A stretch of 64,000 nucleotides of DNA. Origin: Mesorhizobium sp. B2-1-8 (GTDB lineage: Bacteria > Pseudomonadota > Alphaproteobacteria > Rhizobiales > Rhizobiaceae). Positions 26,097 through 34,922 of the stretch are shown here, in pieces. Below the pieces are notes generated by a model. It ran no database searches, had not been told where the DNA came from, and worked only from the letters and a program-made list of their open reading frames with translations. The translations under genes were made by a program, and so were the position numbers. The stretch covers positions 3,155,501-3,219,500 of the forward strand of contig NZ_CP083952.1 in NCBI RefSeq assembly GCF_006442545.2. The letters are read 5' to 3'. Position 1 is the first letter of the stretch; each line of letters starts with the position of its first letter.

Positions 26097-27205
26097 GCGT
26101 CCGTGTCGACATTAGCCACCGGCTTGGCGATTTCGCCATCGACGCCCGATTCGAGAGCGCCGGACGGCTGACGGCGCTGTTCGGGCCGTCGGGTTCCGGC
26201 AAGACGACGCTGATCAACATGATCGCGGGACTGATCCGGCCGGACAAGGGACGCATCGAGGTCGACGGCCGGGTGCTTGTCGACACCGGTGCCGGCATTT
26301 TCGTGCCAAGGCACAAGCGCCGCATCGGCATGGTGTTCCAGGATGCGCGCCTGTTTCCGCATATGAGCGTGAAGAGCAATCTGCACTACGGCCGTTGGTT
26401 CACGCCGGCGGCGGAACGCTACGCGGACATGGACAGTGTTGTCGAACTGCTCGGCATCGGCCCGTTGCTCGGGCGGCGACCGGCAAAGCTCTCGGGCGGC
26501 GAGAAACAGCGCGTGGCGATCGGCAGGGCATTGCTTGCCAGCCCGAGGCTGCTGCTCATGGACGAGCCGCTGGCCTCGCTCGACGAAGCGCGCAAGGCCG
26601 AGATCCTGCCCTATATCGAACGGCTGCGCGACGAAACGAAGATCCCGATCGTCTATGTCAGCCATTCGGTTGCCGAGGTGGCCCGGCTGGCGAGCGACGT
26701 GGTGATGCTGGCGCACGGCAAGGTCACCGCCGGCGGTCCGACCGAGGCTGTCATGCAAAGGCTCGACCTGTTGCCGGTCGAAGAGCGCGGCGAGGGTGGC
26801 GCCGTGCTGGACACCAAGGTGCTGCGCCACGACGAGACTTTCGGTATGACCGTGCTCGGCTCGGCCGCCGGCGAGATCCGGGTGCCGCGCCTTGCAATGA
26901 AGCCCGGGGCTCCCGTGCGTGTCCGCATTCGCGCTCGCGACGTGATGATCGCGACGGAGAAACCGACCGGCCTCAGCGCGCTCAACATCCTGCCCGGCAC
27001 GGTCGTCGCGATCAGCCCGGGCGAGGGGCCAGCGGTCGAAGTCGGCATCGACTGCAACGGCGCAACCGTGCTGGCCCGCATCACGGAACAGTCGCGGCAG
27101 GTGCTTGAGCTGCGGCTCGGCGGCAACGTCTTTGCGGTGGTGAAGACCGTGAGTTTCGACCGGGCGAACACCGGCGCCGGCTTGCCGCTCGAGGTCGACG
27201 GCTGA
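26093..27205 (+). CDS. modC: Molybdate ABC transporter ATP-binding protein
   Basis: A 370-residue ATPase. Walker A is GPSGSGKTT at 31-39, the signature is LSGGEKQRVAIG from 133, and Walker B is LLLMDEPLASLD at about 151. The C-terminal third (about 290-360) is a TOBE/Mop domain typical of ModC, able to sense molybdate. Coupled to modB by a four-base overlap. Confidence 0.95.
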   Translation: MSVRVDISHRLGDFAIDARFESAGRLTALFGPSGSGKTTLINMIAGLIRPDKGRIEVDGRVLVDTGAGIFVPRHKRRIGMVFQDARLFPHMSVKSNLHYGRWFTPAAERYADMDSVVELLGIGPLLGRRPAKLSGGEKQRVAIGRALLASPRLLLMDEPLASLDEARKAEILPYIERLRDETKIPIVYVSHSVAEVARLASDVVMLAHGKVTAGGPTEAVMQRLDLLPVEERGEGGAVLDTKVLRHDETFGMTVLGSAAGEIRVPRLAMKPGAPVRVRIRARDVMIATEKPTGLSALNILPGTVVAISPGEGPAVEVGIDCNGATVLARITEQSRQVLELRLGGNVFAVVKTVSFDRANTGAGLPLEVDG

Positions 27206-27221
27206 CAGCAGCGGTGACCGC

Positions 27222-27245
27222 CGCTATATTGTATTGGAATAACGG
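27222..27245 (+). promoter_or_regulatory. ModE-like box upstream of modE
   Basis: CGCTATATTGT at the left and GGAATAACGG at the right, in a 24-bp site. It closely matches the E. coli ModE operator layout (CGnTATAT, spacer, ATAACG). It sits 17 bp after modC and 34 bp before the regulator start, suggesting separate autoregulated transcription of the regulator. Confidence 0.65.
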
Positions 27246-27279
27246 TCGCCTAAGCTGAAGCGATCGCGGAGGAGCAAAA

Positions 27280-27621
27280 ATGCCGTCGCTGAGCTTGCGA
27301 ATAAATCTCGATCCGGACGGACGGATAGGCCCTGGCAAGGTCGAGCTTCTGGAGCACATCGCCACCTTCGGTTCGATCTCGGCAGCCGCGCGCGGCATGG
27401 AGATGTCCTACAAGCACGCCTGGGATCTGGTCGAGGACATGAACCGGGTGTTCGGCAAGCCGCTGGTCTCGGCGCAAACCGGAGGCCACAAGGGCGGCGG
27501 CGCGCAACTGACGACGGTCGGCCTGGCGGTGGTCAGCCGTTTTCGCGCCATCGAGCGCGCAGCGACCGCCGCGGCAGCGACTCATATGGATGCGTTGCAG
27601 GCGGAGATTGAAGCGGGGTAG
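27280..27621 (+). CDS. modE: ModE-type regulator, DNA-binding domain only
   Basis: A 113-residue LysR-like winged helix: LRINLDPDGRIGPGKVELLEHIATFGSISAAARGMEMSYKHAWDLVEDMN is the typical ModE N-terminal domain, where SYKHAWDLV is the recognition helix. The C-terminal tandem Mop domain of E. coli ModE is absent, so molybdate sensing may come from dimer surfaces or the separate Mop protein encoded at 24261-24464. Last gene of the mod cluster. Confidence 0.88.
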   Translation: MPSLSLRINLDPDGRIGPGKVELLEHIATFGSISAAARGMEMSYKHAWDLVEDMNRVFGKPLVSAQTGGHKGGGAQLTTVGLAVVSRFRAIERAATAAAATHMDALQAEIEAG

Positions 27622-27631
27622 GGGAGTAAGG

Positions 27632-27745
27632 GAATAGGCAGTAGGCAGTAGGGCACCTAGTCCAATTTCTGGCCGGCAGAGATCTTTGTTCCGAATCATA
27701 TCTGACGCGCGTCTAGTGTTCTTCCCTACTGCCTACTGCCTATTC
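27632..27745. repeat. Long inverted repeat between modE and cobF
   Basis: A 22-bp arm (27632-27653, GAATAGGCAGTAGGCAGTAG plus GG) and its perfect reverse complement (27724-27745) flank 70 bp. Each arm contains a tandem AGGCAGT unit. The right arm contains the TAG stop codon of cobF (27740-27742). The structure could act as a two-way transcript terminator or be a mobile remnant. Confidence 0.8.
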
Positions 27746-28504
27746 TTCCGGCTTCCGCAGCAAATACGTGTCCATGATCCAGCCTTTTTCCCGGCGGGCT
27801 TCGTCGCGGCGCTTTTCGATCTCGGCGCCGACATCGCCGAGGCGGCCGGAGATGATGATCTCGTCCGGCGTGCCGAGATAGGCGCCCCATTGGATGAAAA
27901 GGTTCTTGTCCGCGAGCGTGTTGAAGGCGCATTTGCCGTCGAGCATGACGACGGCGCTGCCGGCATTGTCCGGCATGCCTTCCTCGGCCAGGCGGCGGCC
28001 GGTGGTGATCAGCACGGGATCGCCGATGCGGTTCAGCGCCGTTTTGTGGCTGGCGGCCAGGGCCTGGATGGCCGTTATGCCGGGGATGACTTCCAGTTCG
28101 AAGGCGACATGGCCCCTCAGGCGCACGCGCTCGAGGATGCGCAAGGCGCTGTCGTAGAGCGAGGGATCACCCCAGATCAGGAAGGCGCCGCAACCATCGG
28201 CGGCAATCTCGTCGCGGATCAGTCCCTCGTAGATGGCGGCGATGGCTTCGTGCCAGTCGTCGACGGTCGAGCGATAGGAAGACGTTGGTTCAGCGCGCAC
28301 CGGCACGTCGAACTCGACCCTGCGTGAGGTCGGGTTGGTGACGAAGCGGTCGCAGATTTCGCGCCGCAGGTTGGCTAGGTCGGTCTTGTCGGCGCCCTTG
28401 TCGGGAATAAACAGGACGTCCGCCCGGTTCAGGCCTGATATGGCCTTGACGGTCATGTGGTCGGGATTGCCGGCGCCGATGCCGATGACGAGAAGCTTGC
28501 GCAT
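27740..28504 (-). CDS. cobF: Precorrin-6A synthase (deacetylating)
   Basis: A 254-residue SAM-dependent methyltransferase of aerobic cobalamin synthesis. It methylates C-1 and releases the acetyl group, converting precorrin-5 to precorrin-6A. The ATG at 28504 gives MRKLLVIGIGAGNPDHMTVKAI, with the tetrapyrrole-methylase glycine loop; GAFLIWGDPSLYDS at about 110 and EVIPGITAIQALAASH at about 140 are family motifs. No other cob genes are in the window and no cobalamin riboswitch is evident in the 148 bp upstream. Confidence 0.93.
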   Translation of the reverse strand: MRKLLVIGIGAGNPDHMTVKAISGLNRADVLFIPDKGADKTDLANLRREICDRFVTNPTSRRVEFDVPVRAEPTSSYRSTVDDWHEAIAAIYEGLIRDEIAADGCGAFLIWGDPSLYDSALRILERVRLRGHVAFELEVIPGITAIQALAASHKTALNRIGDPVLITTGRRLAEEGMPDNAGSAVVMLDGKCAFNTLADKNLFIQWGAYLGTPDEIIISGRLGDVGAEIEKRRDEARREKGWIMDTYLLRKPEE

Positions 28505-28652
28505 GGCGCGAACTCCTGCCCGATCGTAACCTGTTAGTCCAGACCGCACGCGTGTCCAGACCGCTCCAGCGTGAGCACTGACGCGGAAGGACTTTGAAAC
28601 GCCGCGTTGAAACGGCTAGGGTCCTGCGGGCATTCTCGCCGAGGAGGCTTTC

Positions 28653-29666
28653 ATGCTGCGACATGTTCTGACCACCGTGCTGGCCCTGTCGGCTGCGCCG
28701 GCAATCGCCAATGATTCGGTTGCCGAGCTTGGCACCGGCGGTCTGATCCTGTCGCGCAGCGATGCCGTGGCGATGCAAAGCGAGGATCTTTTCATCTCGC
28801 CCGAAGAGGTGACGGTCGATTACGTCTTCCACAACAACACCGACAAGGATGTCGAGGCGATCGTCGCCTTCCCGATGCCCGACATTTCGGGCGATCCCGA
28901 AGAGATGCCGGCGATCCCCGAAAACCAGAGCGATAATTTCCTCGGCTTCGAGGTGACGATCGACGGCGCGCCGGCAAAGCCGCAACTCGAGCAGAAGGTG
29001 TTCGCGCTCGGCATCGATATCAGCGCCGATTTGAAGGCGCAAAACGTGCCCTTCAATCCGTTCGGCGACGCCGCCAAGGCGACGCTCGCGAAACTGCCGC
29101 AAACGGTGGCTGACGACTGGGTCGACCGCGGCATCATCATCGAGGATCCGGAAACCGAGAGTGGGCAAAAACCCGGCTATGCGCCGTTCTGGCAATTGCG
29201 CTCGACCTATTGGTGGCGCTCGACTTTTCCGGCCAACAAGGACGTTCACGTCTCGCACCGCTACAAGCCGAGTGTCGGCGGCACGTCGTCGGTGAGCTTT
29301 TTCAATGAGGGCCAGTTCCAGGGCTCATACGCAGGCTACAAGACCCGCTACTGCATGGACGACACCTTCGAGAATGCGGTGCGCAAGGCGGCGAAGGCCA
29401 ATCCGGACGGTTATCCCAAATTCTACGAAAGCCGCATCGCCTATATCCTGACCACCGGCGGCAACTGGGCGGCGGGCACCATCGGCAAGTTCAAGCTGAC
29501 CGTCGACAAGGGCAATCCGAAAGCCCTGGTCTCGTTCTGCGGCGACAACGTCAAAAAGGTCGGGCCGACGAGTTTCGAGATGACGGCGCACGATTTCTAT
29601 CCCGAGCACGATATCGACATCCTCCTGCTCGAACCATCTGACAGCAATGGCGGGGACGCAAACTGA
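28653..29666 (+). CDS. Exported DUF4424 protein
   Basis: A 337-residue protein with a signal peptide (MLRHVLTTVLALSAAPAIAN) and GAGGAGG upstream. The body begins NDSVAELGTGGLILSRSDAVAMQSEDLFISPEEVTVDYVF, the DUF4424 pattern, followed by repeated beta-strand stretches. Function unknown; periplasmic. Its TGA stop overlaps the ATG of folA by one base, so folA is coupled to it. Confidence 0.83.
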   Translation: MLRHVLTTVLALSAAPAIANDSVAELGTGGLILSRSDAVAMQSEDLFISPEEVTVDYVFHNNTDKDVEAIVAFPMPDISGDPEEMPAIPENQSDNFLGFEVTIDGAPAKPQLEQKVFALGIDISADLKAQNVPFNPFGDAAKATLAKLPQTVADDWVDRGIIIEDPETESGQKPGYAPFWQLRSTYWWRSTFPANKDVHVSHRYKPSVGGTSSVSFFNEGQFQGSYAGYKTRYCMDDTFENAVRKAAKANPDGYPKFYESRIAYILTTGGNWAAGTIGKFKLTVDKGNPKALVSFCGDNVKKVGPTSFEMTAHDFYPEHDIDILLLEPSDSNGGDAN

Positions 29667-30184
29667 TGCATGTCGCGATCTACGTCGCCATTGCCGAGAA
29701 CGGCGTGATCGGACGGGACGGCGGGTTGCCCTGGCGGCTCTCCACCGACCTCAAGCGCTTCAAGGCCGATACGATGGGCAAGCCCATCATCATGGGCCGC
29801 AAAACCTTTGAAGGCATCGGCCGGCCCCTGCCGGGCAGGCTGAACGTCGTCGTTACGCGCGACAAGGCCTGGCGCGCCGAGGGCGTCGAGGTGGCGCATA
29901 CTCTGGAAGCCGCGATCCAACTGGCGACCGTGCGCGGACGCTGCATGACAGGCGTCGACGAGGTCTGCATCATCGGCGGCGGCGAGATCTATGCCCAGGC
30001 GCTGCCGCTGGCTGACCGTCTGCACGTCACCCATGTGCTGGCCGCCGTCGATGGCGATGCGCATTTCCCGCCGATCGACCCTGATACATGGCACGTGGTC
30101 GGTTCGCAGGAGGTCCCATCAGGAGAAAAGGACAGCCACGCGACTCGCTATACGGTTTACGAGCGCCGCCGCGAGATGGTTTGA
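29666..30184 (+). CDS. folA: Dihydrofolate reductase
   Basis: A 172-residue enzyme reducing dihydrofolate with NADPH. It starts MHVAIYVAIAENGVIGRDGGLPWRL; the catalytic Asp is in LSTDLKRFK at about residue 28, GRKTFEGIGRPLPGR binds NADPH, and IIGGGEIYAQAL follows. It is coupled to the DUF4424 gene and followed by hflK 166 bp later. Confidence 0.95.
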   Translation: MHVAIYVAIAENGVIGRDGGLPWRLSTDLKRFKADTMGKPIIMGRKTFEGIGRPLPGRLNVVVTRDKAWRAEGVEVAHTLEAAIQLATVRGRCMTGVDEVCIIGGGEIYAQALPLADRLHVTHVLAAVDGDAHFPPIDPDTWHVVGSQEVPSGEKDSHATRYTVYERRREMV

Positions 30185-30257
30185 AGACAAAAACGCAATT
30201 GTAGGACGACAAAGGGTCGCTGCCGGCCCAAAACGGATGAAGTCGACAGGCATCGCG

Positions 30258-30286
30258 TTGAAAGCGTGCCGTGGCGTCCCTATAGA
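30258..30286 (+). promoter_or_regulatory. Promoter for hflKC, possibly heat-shock type
   Basis: TTGAAA (30258-30263) and TATAGA (30281-30286), 17 bp apart, lie 65 bp upstream of hflK. The fuller context GTTGAAA...CCCTATA also resembles rhizobial RpoH promoters, which would suit a protease-control operon. Which sigma factor uses it cannot be settled from sequence. Confidence 0.5.
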
Positions 30287-30350
30287 AGAACGACACTGGA
30301 TTTGCGCCGTAACTGCGGCGCTTGAGGGAATTCCAAGCGAAAGGACATTC

Positions 30351-31466
30351 ATGCCCTGGAACGACAAAGGTGGCGGAGGCGGCGGCCCGTGGGGTGGCGG
30401 CGGCAACAATCAGGGACCCTGGGGGCAGGGACCCAAGGGGCCGAGCGGCCCGCAGGGGTCGCCTCCCGACCTCGAAGACATCATTCGCCGTGGCCAGGAT
30501 CGGCTGAGGCGCGTGCTGCCCGGCGGCGGTGGCGCCAGTCCGGCCGTGTTCGGGCTGATCGCCGCGGTGCTGGTCGTTTTGTGGGCCTTCCAGGCGGTCT
30601 ATACCGTGCAGCCCGACGAGGTCGCGGTCGAACTGCGCTTCGGCAAGCCGAAGGCCCAGCTTTCCCAGCCAGGCCTGCACTTCCACTGGTGGCCGCTCGA
30701 GACCGTCGAGACGGCCAAGATTTCAGAGCAGCTCGTAGACATTGGCGGTGGCAATACCAGCGGCAACGGCCTGATGCTTTCGGGCGACCAGAACATCGTC
30801 AATGTACAGTTTTCGGTTGCCTATCAGGTCTCCGATCCCCGCGCTTACCTGTTCGATGTCTCCGACCCGGACGGTATGCTGAGGCAGGTTGCCGAAAGCG
30901 CCATGCGCGAAGCCGTCGGCCGCCGGCCGGCGCAGGACATTTTCCGCGACGACCGCCAGGGCATTGCCGCCTCAGTGCGCGAGATCATCCAGACGACGCT
31001 GGACGGCTACAAGGCCGGCCTACAGGTCAATGCCGTCTCCATCGAGGATGCGGCACCGCCACGCGAGGTTGCGGACGCGTTCGACGAGGTGCAGCGCGCC
31101 GAGCAGGACGAGGACAAGTTCGTCGAGCAGGCCAATCAGTATTCCAACCAGAAGCTCGGCCAGGCGCGTGGCGAGGCGGCCCAGGTCCGCGAAGACGCGG
31201 CCGCCTACAAGAACCGTGTGGTGCAGGAAGCCGAAGGTGAGGCCCAGCGCTTCATCTCGGTCTATGACGAATATGTCAAAGCCCCCGATGTCACGCGCAA
31301 ACGCCTTTATCTGGAAACCATGGAGAGGGTTCTGAAGGACTCGAGCAAGGTCATCGTCGAACAGGGCAACGGACAAGGTGTCGTGCCTTATCTGCCGCTG
31401 CCCGCATTGCAGCCGAAACCGCCGGCGCCTGCTGCGCCCGCTGCGAAAACGGGAGGTACCCAGTGA
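30351..31466 (+). CDS. hflK: FtsH protease modulator HflK
   Basis: A 371-residue SPFH-domain inner-membrane protein. The ATG at 30351 follows AAAGGA; the longer frame into folA is spurious. The Gly/Pro-rich N-terminus (WNDKGGGGGGPWGGGGNN) is typical of HflK. One membrane segment lies at about 63-80 (VFGLIAAVLVVLWAFQAVYTV), then the SPFH domain (QPDEVAVELRFGKPKAQLSQPGLHFHWW). With HflC it forms a cage around FtsH and restrains its proteolysis. Overlaps hflC by ATGA. Confidence 0.95.
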   Translation: MPWNDKGGGGGGPWGGGGNNQGPWGQGPKGPSGPQGSPPDLEDIIRRGQDRLRRVLPGGGGASPAVFGLIAAVLVVLWAFQAVYTVQPDEVAVELRFGKPKAQLSQPGLHFHWWPLETVETAKISEQLVDIGGGNTSGNGLMLSGDQNIVNVQFSVAYQVSDPRAYLFDVSDPDGMLRQVAESAMREAVGRRPAQDIFRDDRQGIAASVREIIQTTLDGYKAGLQVNAVSIEDAAPPREVADAFDEVQRAEQDEDKFVEQANQYSNQKLGQARGEAAQVREDAAAYKNRVVQEAEGEAQRFISVYDEYVKAPDVTRKRLYLETMERVLKDSSKVIVEQGNGQGVVPYLPLPALQPKPPAPAAPAAKTGGTQ

Positions 31467-32449
31467 TGGCCAACCGTCTTCCCATCTTCGTCGTCGTAGT
31501 CGCGGTCATCCTGTTCCTGATCTATTCCTCGGTCTTCGTGGTCAATGCGCGCCAGCAGGCGCTGGTGCTGCGCTTCGGCGAGATCGTCGACGTCAAGACC
31601 GAACCCGGCATCTACTTCAAGGCGCCGTTCTCGTTCTTCGACGCCGACACGGTGCAACTGATCGAGAACAGGGTGCTGCGCTTCGATCTCGACAACATCC
31701 GCGTCCAGGTGTCGGGCGGCAAGTTCTACGAGGTCGATGCCTTCATCGCCTACCGCATCTCGGATCCGCGCGTCTTCCGTGCGGCGGTGTCCGGTCAGAT
31801 CGAACTGGCTGAAGCGCGGCTCAGGACGCGTCTCGACGCTGCCTTGCGCCGCGTCTACGGTCTGCGCGATTTCGAGGCCGCGCTCTCCGAAGAGCGTGCC
31901 GTGATGATGCGCGAAGTTCGCGATCAGCTCAGGCCCGACGCCACGTCGCTCGGCTTGCAGATCGAGGACGTCCGCATCCGCCGCACCGATCTGACGGCCG
32001 AAGTCTCGCAGCAGACCTACGACCGCATGAAGGCGGAACGCCTGGCGGAGGCTGCGCGGCTGAGGGCACGCGGCAACGAAGCGGCACAGCGCATCACCGC
32101 GCGCGCCGATCGTGAAGTGGTCGAGATCGTTGCCGAAGCGCGGAAGGAGTCCGAGATCCTGCGCGGCGAGGGCGAAGCCCAGCGCAGCGCCACCTTCGCG
32201 GGAGCCTATCAGCGTGATCCGGCCTTCTTCGACTTCTACCGGTCGATGAACGCCTATGGCACCGCGCTGGATAACACCGGGACGACGATGGTGCTGTCGC
32301 CGAGCTCGGAGTTCTTCCGCTTCTTCCGCGATCCCGACGGCAAGGAAGGGCCGGCGAAGCCGCCGGCCCCCGCCGCGCCAGCTGCGGCACCTGCTGCGCC
32401 GACGACGGCACCTGCCGCGCCGACGACACAACCCAGCACCGGCCAGTAA
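31463..32449 (+). CDS. hflC: FtsH protease modulator HflC
   Basis: A 328-residue partner of HflK. One N-terminal membrane segment (LPIFVVVVAVILFLIYSSVFVV) is followed by the SPFH domain (NARQQALVLRFGEIVDVKTEPGIYFKAPF). The C-terminus is extended by a Pro/Ala-rich tail of about 35 residues (AKPPAPAAPAAAPAAPTT), which HflK also carries in shorter form and which is longer than in enteric HflC. Confidence 0.95.
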   Translation: MMANRLPIFVVVVAVILFLIYSSVFVVNARQQALVLRFGEIVDVKTEPGIYFKAPFSFFDADTVQLIENRVLRFDLDNIRVQVSGGKFYEVDAFIAYRISDPRVFRAAVSGQIELAEARLRTRLDAALRRVYGLRDFEAALSEERAVMMREVRDQLRPDATSLGLQIEDVRIRRTDLTAEVSQQTYDRMKAERLAEAARLRARGNEAAQRITARADREVVEIVAEARKESEILRGEGEAQRSATFAGAYQRDPAFFDFYRSMNAYGTALDNTGTTMVLSPSSEFFRFFRDPDGKEGPAKPPAPAAPAAAPAAPTTAPAAPTTQPSTGQ

Positions 32450-32455
32450 CGGCCC

Positions 32456-32644
32456 GTGCAGGATTTCTTCGCGGCGATAGGCCTGGTCCTCGTCATAGAG
32501 GGCCTGGTCTACGGCGGCTTCCCCGGCTTTGCGAGGAAACTCGCGGGCGAAGTGCTGTCGATGCCGGAGAATGCACTGCGGATTGGCGGGCTGGTGGCGA
32601 TCGCCATCGGTGTCGGCGTCGTCTGGCTGATCCGAGGCGGGTAG
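32456..32644 (+). CDS. DUF2065 small membrane protein
   Basis: A 62-residue protein starting at GTG 32456, six bases after hflC. It has two hydrophobic helices, DFFAAIGLVLVIEGLVYGGFP and ALRIGGLVAIAIGVGVVWLI. DUF2065 genes are regularly found after hflC; the function is unknown, but position suggests a role with HflKC/FtsH or DegP. Confidence 0.85.
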   Translation: MQDFFAAIGLVLVIEGLVYGGFPGFARKLAGEVLSMPENALRIGGLVAIAIGVGVVWLIRGG

Positions 32645-32789
32645 AGGCGGGCGGTTTGCGGAATAACGCTCGATTTACACTCTGCCGATAGCCATAGCCG
32701 CAAACGTGCCGTATTTCTTGCCATCATGGCGCAACACGGCGTTTTCGTCGAAGCGCTTTTCTCTTTCAGAAATGCCGGGAGGCTTCTCG

Positions 32790-34307
32790 ATGACATCCAA
32801 CACCCTTTTGCGCGCCGCTCGACGGACGTTGGTCGCCGGCGCGGCAGCGCTTGTCCTGGGCACCGCCGCCGTTCCGTCCTTCGTGACGCCGACATTCGCC
32901 GCCGATGGACCTGCCTCGGTGGCCGACCTGGCAGAAGGCGTGCTCGGCGCGGTGGTCAACATCTCGACCTCGCAGACGGTGAAGGGCACCGAAGGTCCGG
33001 GCGCCGTGCCGATGCCGCAGCTGCCCGAAGGCTCGCCGTTCCAGGATTTCTTCGATGACTTCTTCAAGAACCGCGGCGGCAACAAGGACAATGGGTCGCA
33101 GAAGGTGCAATCGCTCGGTTCGGGTTTCGTCATCGACGCCGAGCAAGGGATCGTCGTCACCAACAACCACGTGATCGCCGATGCCGACGACATCGAGGTC
33201 AATTTTTCCGATGGCGTGACCTTGAAGGCTACCCTGGTCGGCACCGACACCAAGACCGACGTCGCGGTGCTGAAAGTCGATCCGAAAGGCCACAAGCTGA
33301 CGGCGGTGAAATTCGGCGATTCCACCAAGATGCGCGTCGGCGACTGGGTGATGGCGGTCGGCAATCCGTTCGGCCTCGGCGGCACGGTCACGGTCGGCAT
33401 CGTCTCGGCGCGCAACCGCGACATCAATTCCGGTCCCTATGACGATTTCATCCAGACCGACGCGGCGATCAACCGCGGCAATTCGGGCGGACCGCTGTTC
33501 AACAGCGCCGGCGAGGTCATCGGCATGAACACCGCGATCATTTCGCCGTCCGGCGGCTCGATCGGCATCGGTTTCTCCATTCCCTCGCAACTCGCCGCGG
33601 GCGTCGTCGAGCAGTTGCGCCAATATGGCGAGACGCGGCGCGGCTGGCTCGGCGTGCGTATCCAGCCGGTGACGGACGACATCGCGGAAAGCCTCGGCAT
33701 GACGACCGCCAAGGGCGCGCTGGTGGCCGGCGTCATCAAGGGCGGGCCTGTCGACAACGGCACCATCCAGGCCGGCGACGTCATCATCAAGTTCGACGGC
33801 AAGGACATCCATGAAATGCGCGACCTGCCGCGCGTCGTCGCTGAAAGCCCCGTCGGCAAGGCCGTCGACGTGCTGATCGTGCGCAAGGGCGTCGAGCAGA
33901 CGGTGAAGGTGACGCTCGGGCGGCTCGAGGATGGCGAGAAGCTCGCCAGCGGCGAGAATGGCAACACCGACCAGAACAAGGGCGGCGACAAGGCTCCGGC
34001 CGTCTCGACCGCCGCGGTGCTCGGAATGACGGTCGGCGAACTCAACGACGAGACGCGCAAGAAGTTCAGCATCGCCGGCGATGTCTCCGGCGTCGTCATC
34101 ACGGATGTGGCCAAGGACTCCGCCGCCGCCGAACGCGGTATCCAGCCGGGCGAAGTGATCACCGAGATCGCGCAGGAATCGGTCGCCACGCCCAAGGACG
34201 TCATGGACCGGATCGGTGCCCTGAAGGAGCAGGGGCGCAAGAACGCGTTGCTGATGCTGGCGTCGAAGACCGGTGAGCTCCGATTCGTGACGATCCGGAT
34301 GGATTGA
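32790..34307 (+). CDS. degP: Do-family periplasmic serine protease/chaperone (DegP/MucD type)
   Basis: A 505-residue HtrA protease. The ATG at 32790 follows GGGAGG at seven bases; the frame back to 32706 lacks a site. A signal peptide ends near FVTPTFAADG (about 40). The catalytic triad is His127 (TNNHVIAD), Asp157 (TKTDVAVLK) and Ser232 (RGNSGGPLF). Two PDZ domains follow at about 295-385 and 415-500. It degrades or refolds damaged envelope proteins. It follows hflKC-DUF2065 and ends at a strong terminator. Confidence 0.94.
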   Translation: MTSNTLLRAARRTLVAGAAALVLGTAAVPSFVTPTFAADGPASVADLAEGVLGAVVNISTSQTVKGTEGPGAVPMPQLPEGSPFQDFFDDFFKNRGGNKDNGSQKVQSLGSGFVIDAEQGIVVTNNHVIADADDIEVNFSDGVTLKATLVGTDTKTDVAVLKVDPKGHKLTAVKFGDSTKMRVGDWVMAVGNPFGLGGTVTVGIVSARNRDINSGPYDDFIQTDAAINRGNSGGPLFNSAGEVIGMNTAIISPSGGSIGIGFSIPSQLAAGVVEQLRQYGETRRGWLGVRIQPVTDDIAESLGMTTAKGALVAGVIKGGPVDNGTIQAGDVIIKFDGKDIHEMRDLPRVVAESPVGKAVDVLIVRKGVEQTVKVTLGRLEDGEKLASGENGNTDQNKGGDKAPAVSTAAVLGMTVGELNDETRKKFSIAGDVSGVVITDVAKDSAAAERGIQPGEVITEIAQESVATPKDVMDRIGALKEQGRKNALLMLASKTGELRFVTIRMD

Positions 34308-34341
34308 TCCGGTAGGGCCTGCAAAATCTGATTTTGATGGA

Positions 34342-34369
34342 AGGGGCGGTTAGAGAGCCGCCCTTTTTC
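34342..34369 (+). terminator. Terminator after degP, shared with the convergent gene
   Basis: GGGCGGTT-AGAG-AGCCGCCC followed by TTTTT. On the other strand the stem is preceded by A residues, and it lies over the last codons and stop of the acetyltransferase gene (34350), so it may stop both transcripts. Confidence 0.8.
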
Positions 34370-34922
34370 TCGCCTGCCAATCCTGGCGAGACAGCCGGTA
34401 GAACACATGCCGCTTGAGCGCGGGGTGGCTGTCCGGAATGTCGGGATGGTCGAAGTCGCTGGCCGGCTCGGCGCTCATGCCGAGGCGTTTCATGACGGCG
34501 GTGGAGCGATGATTGTCGGCGACGGCGAAGGAGACGATCTCGTTGACGCCCAGCGTCTCGAAGCCGTAGGCGAGCCAGGCCTCCGCCGCCTCGGTGACGT
34601 AGCCCTTGCCCCAGTATTCCGGTGCCAGCCGCCAGCCGATCTCGATCGTGCCGGCCGGCAGGGAGGGCACATGATCGGTTTCGAGGAGCCCGACGAAGCC
34701 GATGCACTCGCCGGTGGCCGCGACCTCGGCGGCGGCAAAACCATAGCCGTCCTCGGCGATCCAGGATCGGAACTCATCCATCTTGGCGTCGGCGGTGGCA
34801 CGGTCGCGGCGGAACGGGAAGAACTCCATCACGCGTTCATCGGAATTGATGCGATGGAACAGTTCGCGGTCGCGATCCTTCCAATTGCGCAGGATCAGGC
34901 GTTCGGTACGGATTGGTTTCAT
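34350..34922 (-). CDS. GNAT acetyltransferase, RimJ/RimL-like
   Basis: A 190-residue N-acetyltransferase. The start [21 protein letters not shown] is the typical RimJ/RimL beta1-alpha1 pattern. The acetyl-CoA loop lies around LAPEYWGKGYVTEAAEAWLAYGF (about 90-112), and VADNHRSTAVMKRLGM is the later conserved motif. Substrate (ribosomal protein or small molecule) unknown. Its ATG overlaps the serB stop by four bases, so it is coupled to serB. Confidence 0.85.
   Translation of the reverse strand: MKPIRTERLILRNWKDRDRELFHRINSDERVMEFFPFRRDRATADAKMDEFRSWIAEDGYGFAAAEVAATGECIGFVGLLETDHVPSLPAGTIEIGWRLAPEYWGKGYVTEAAEAWLAYGFETLGVNEIVSFAVADNHRSTAVMKRLGMSAEPASDFDHPDIPDSHPALKRHVFYRLSRQDWQARKRAAL

Noticed and set aside
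28505..28652. Cobalamin riboswitch between cobF and the DUF4424 gene
   Set aside because: The stretch is short and shows no B12-box-like core.
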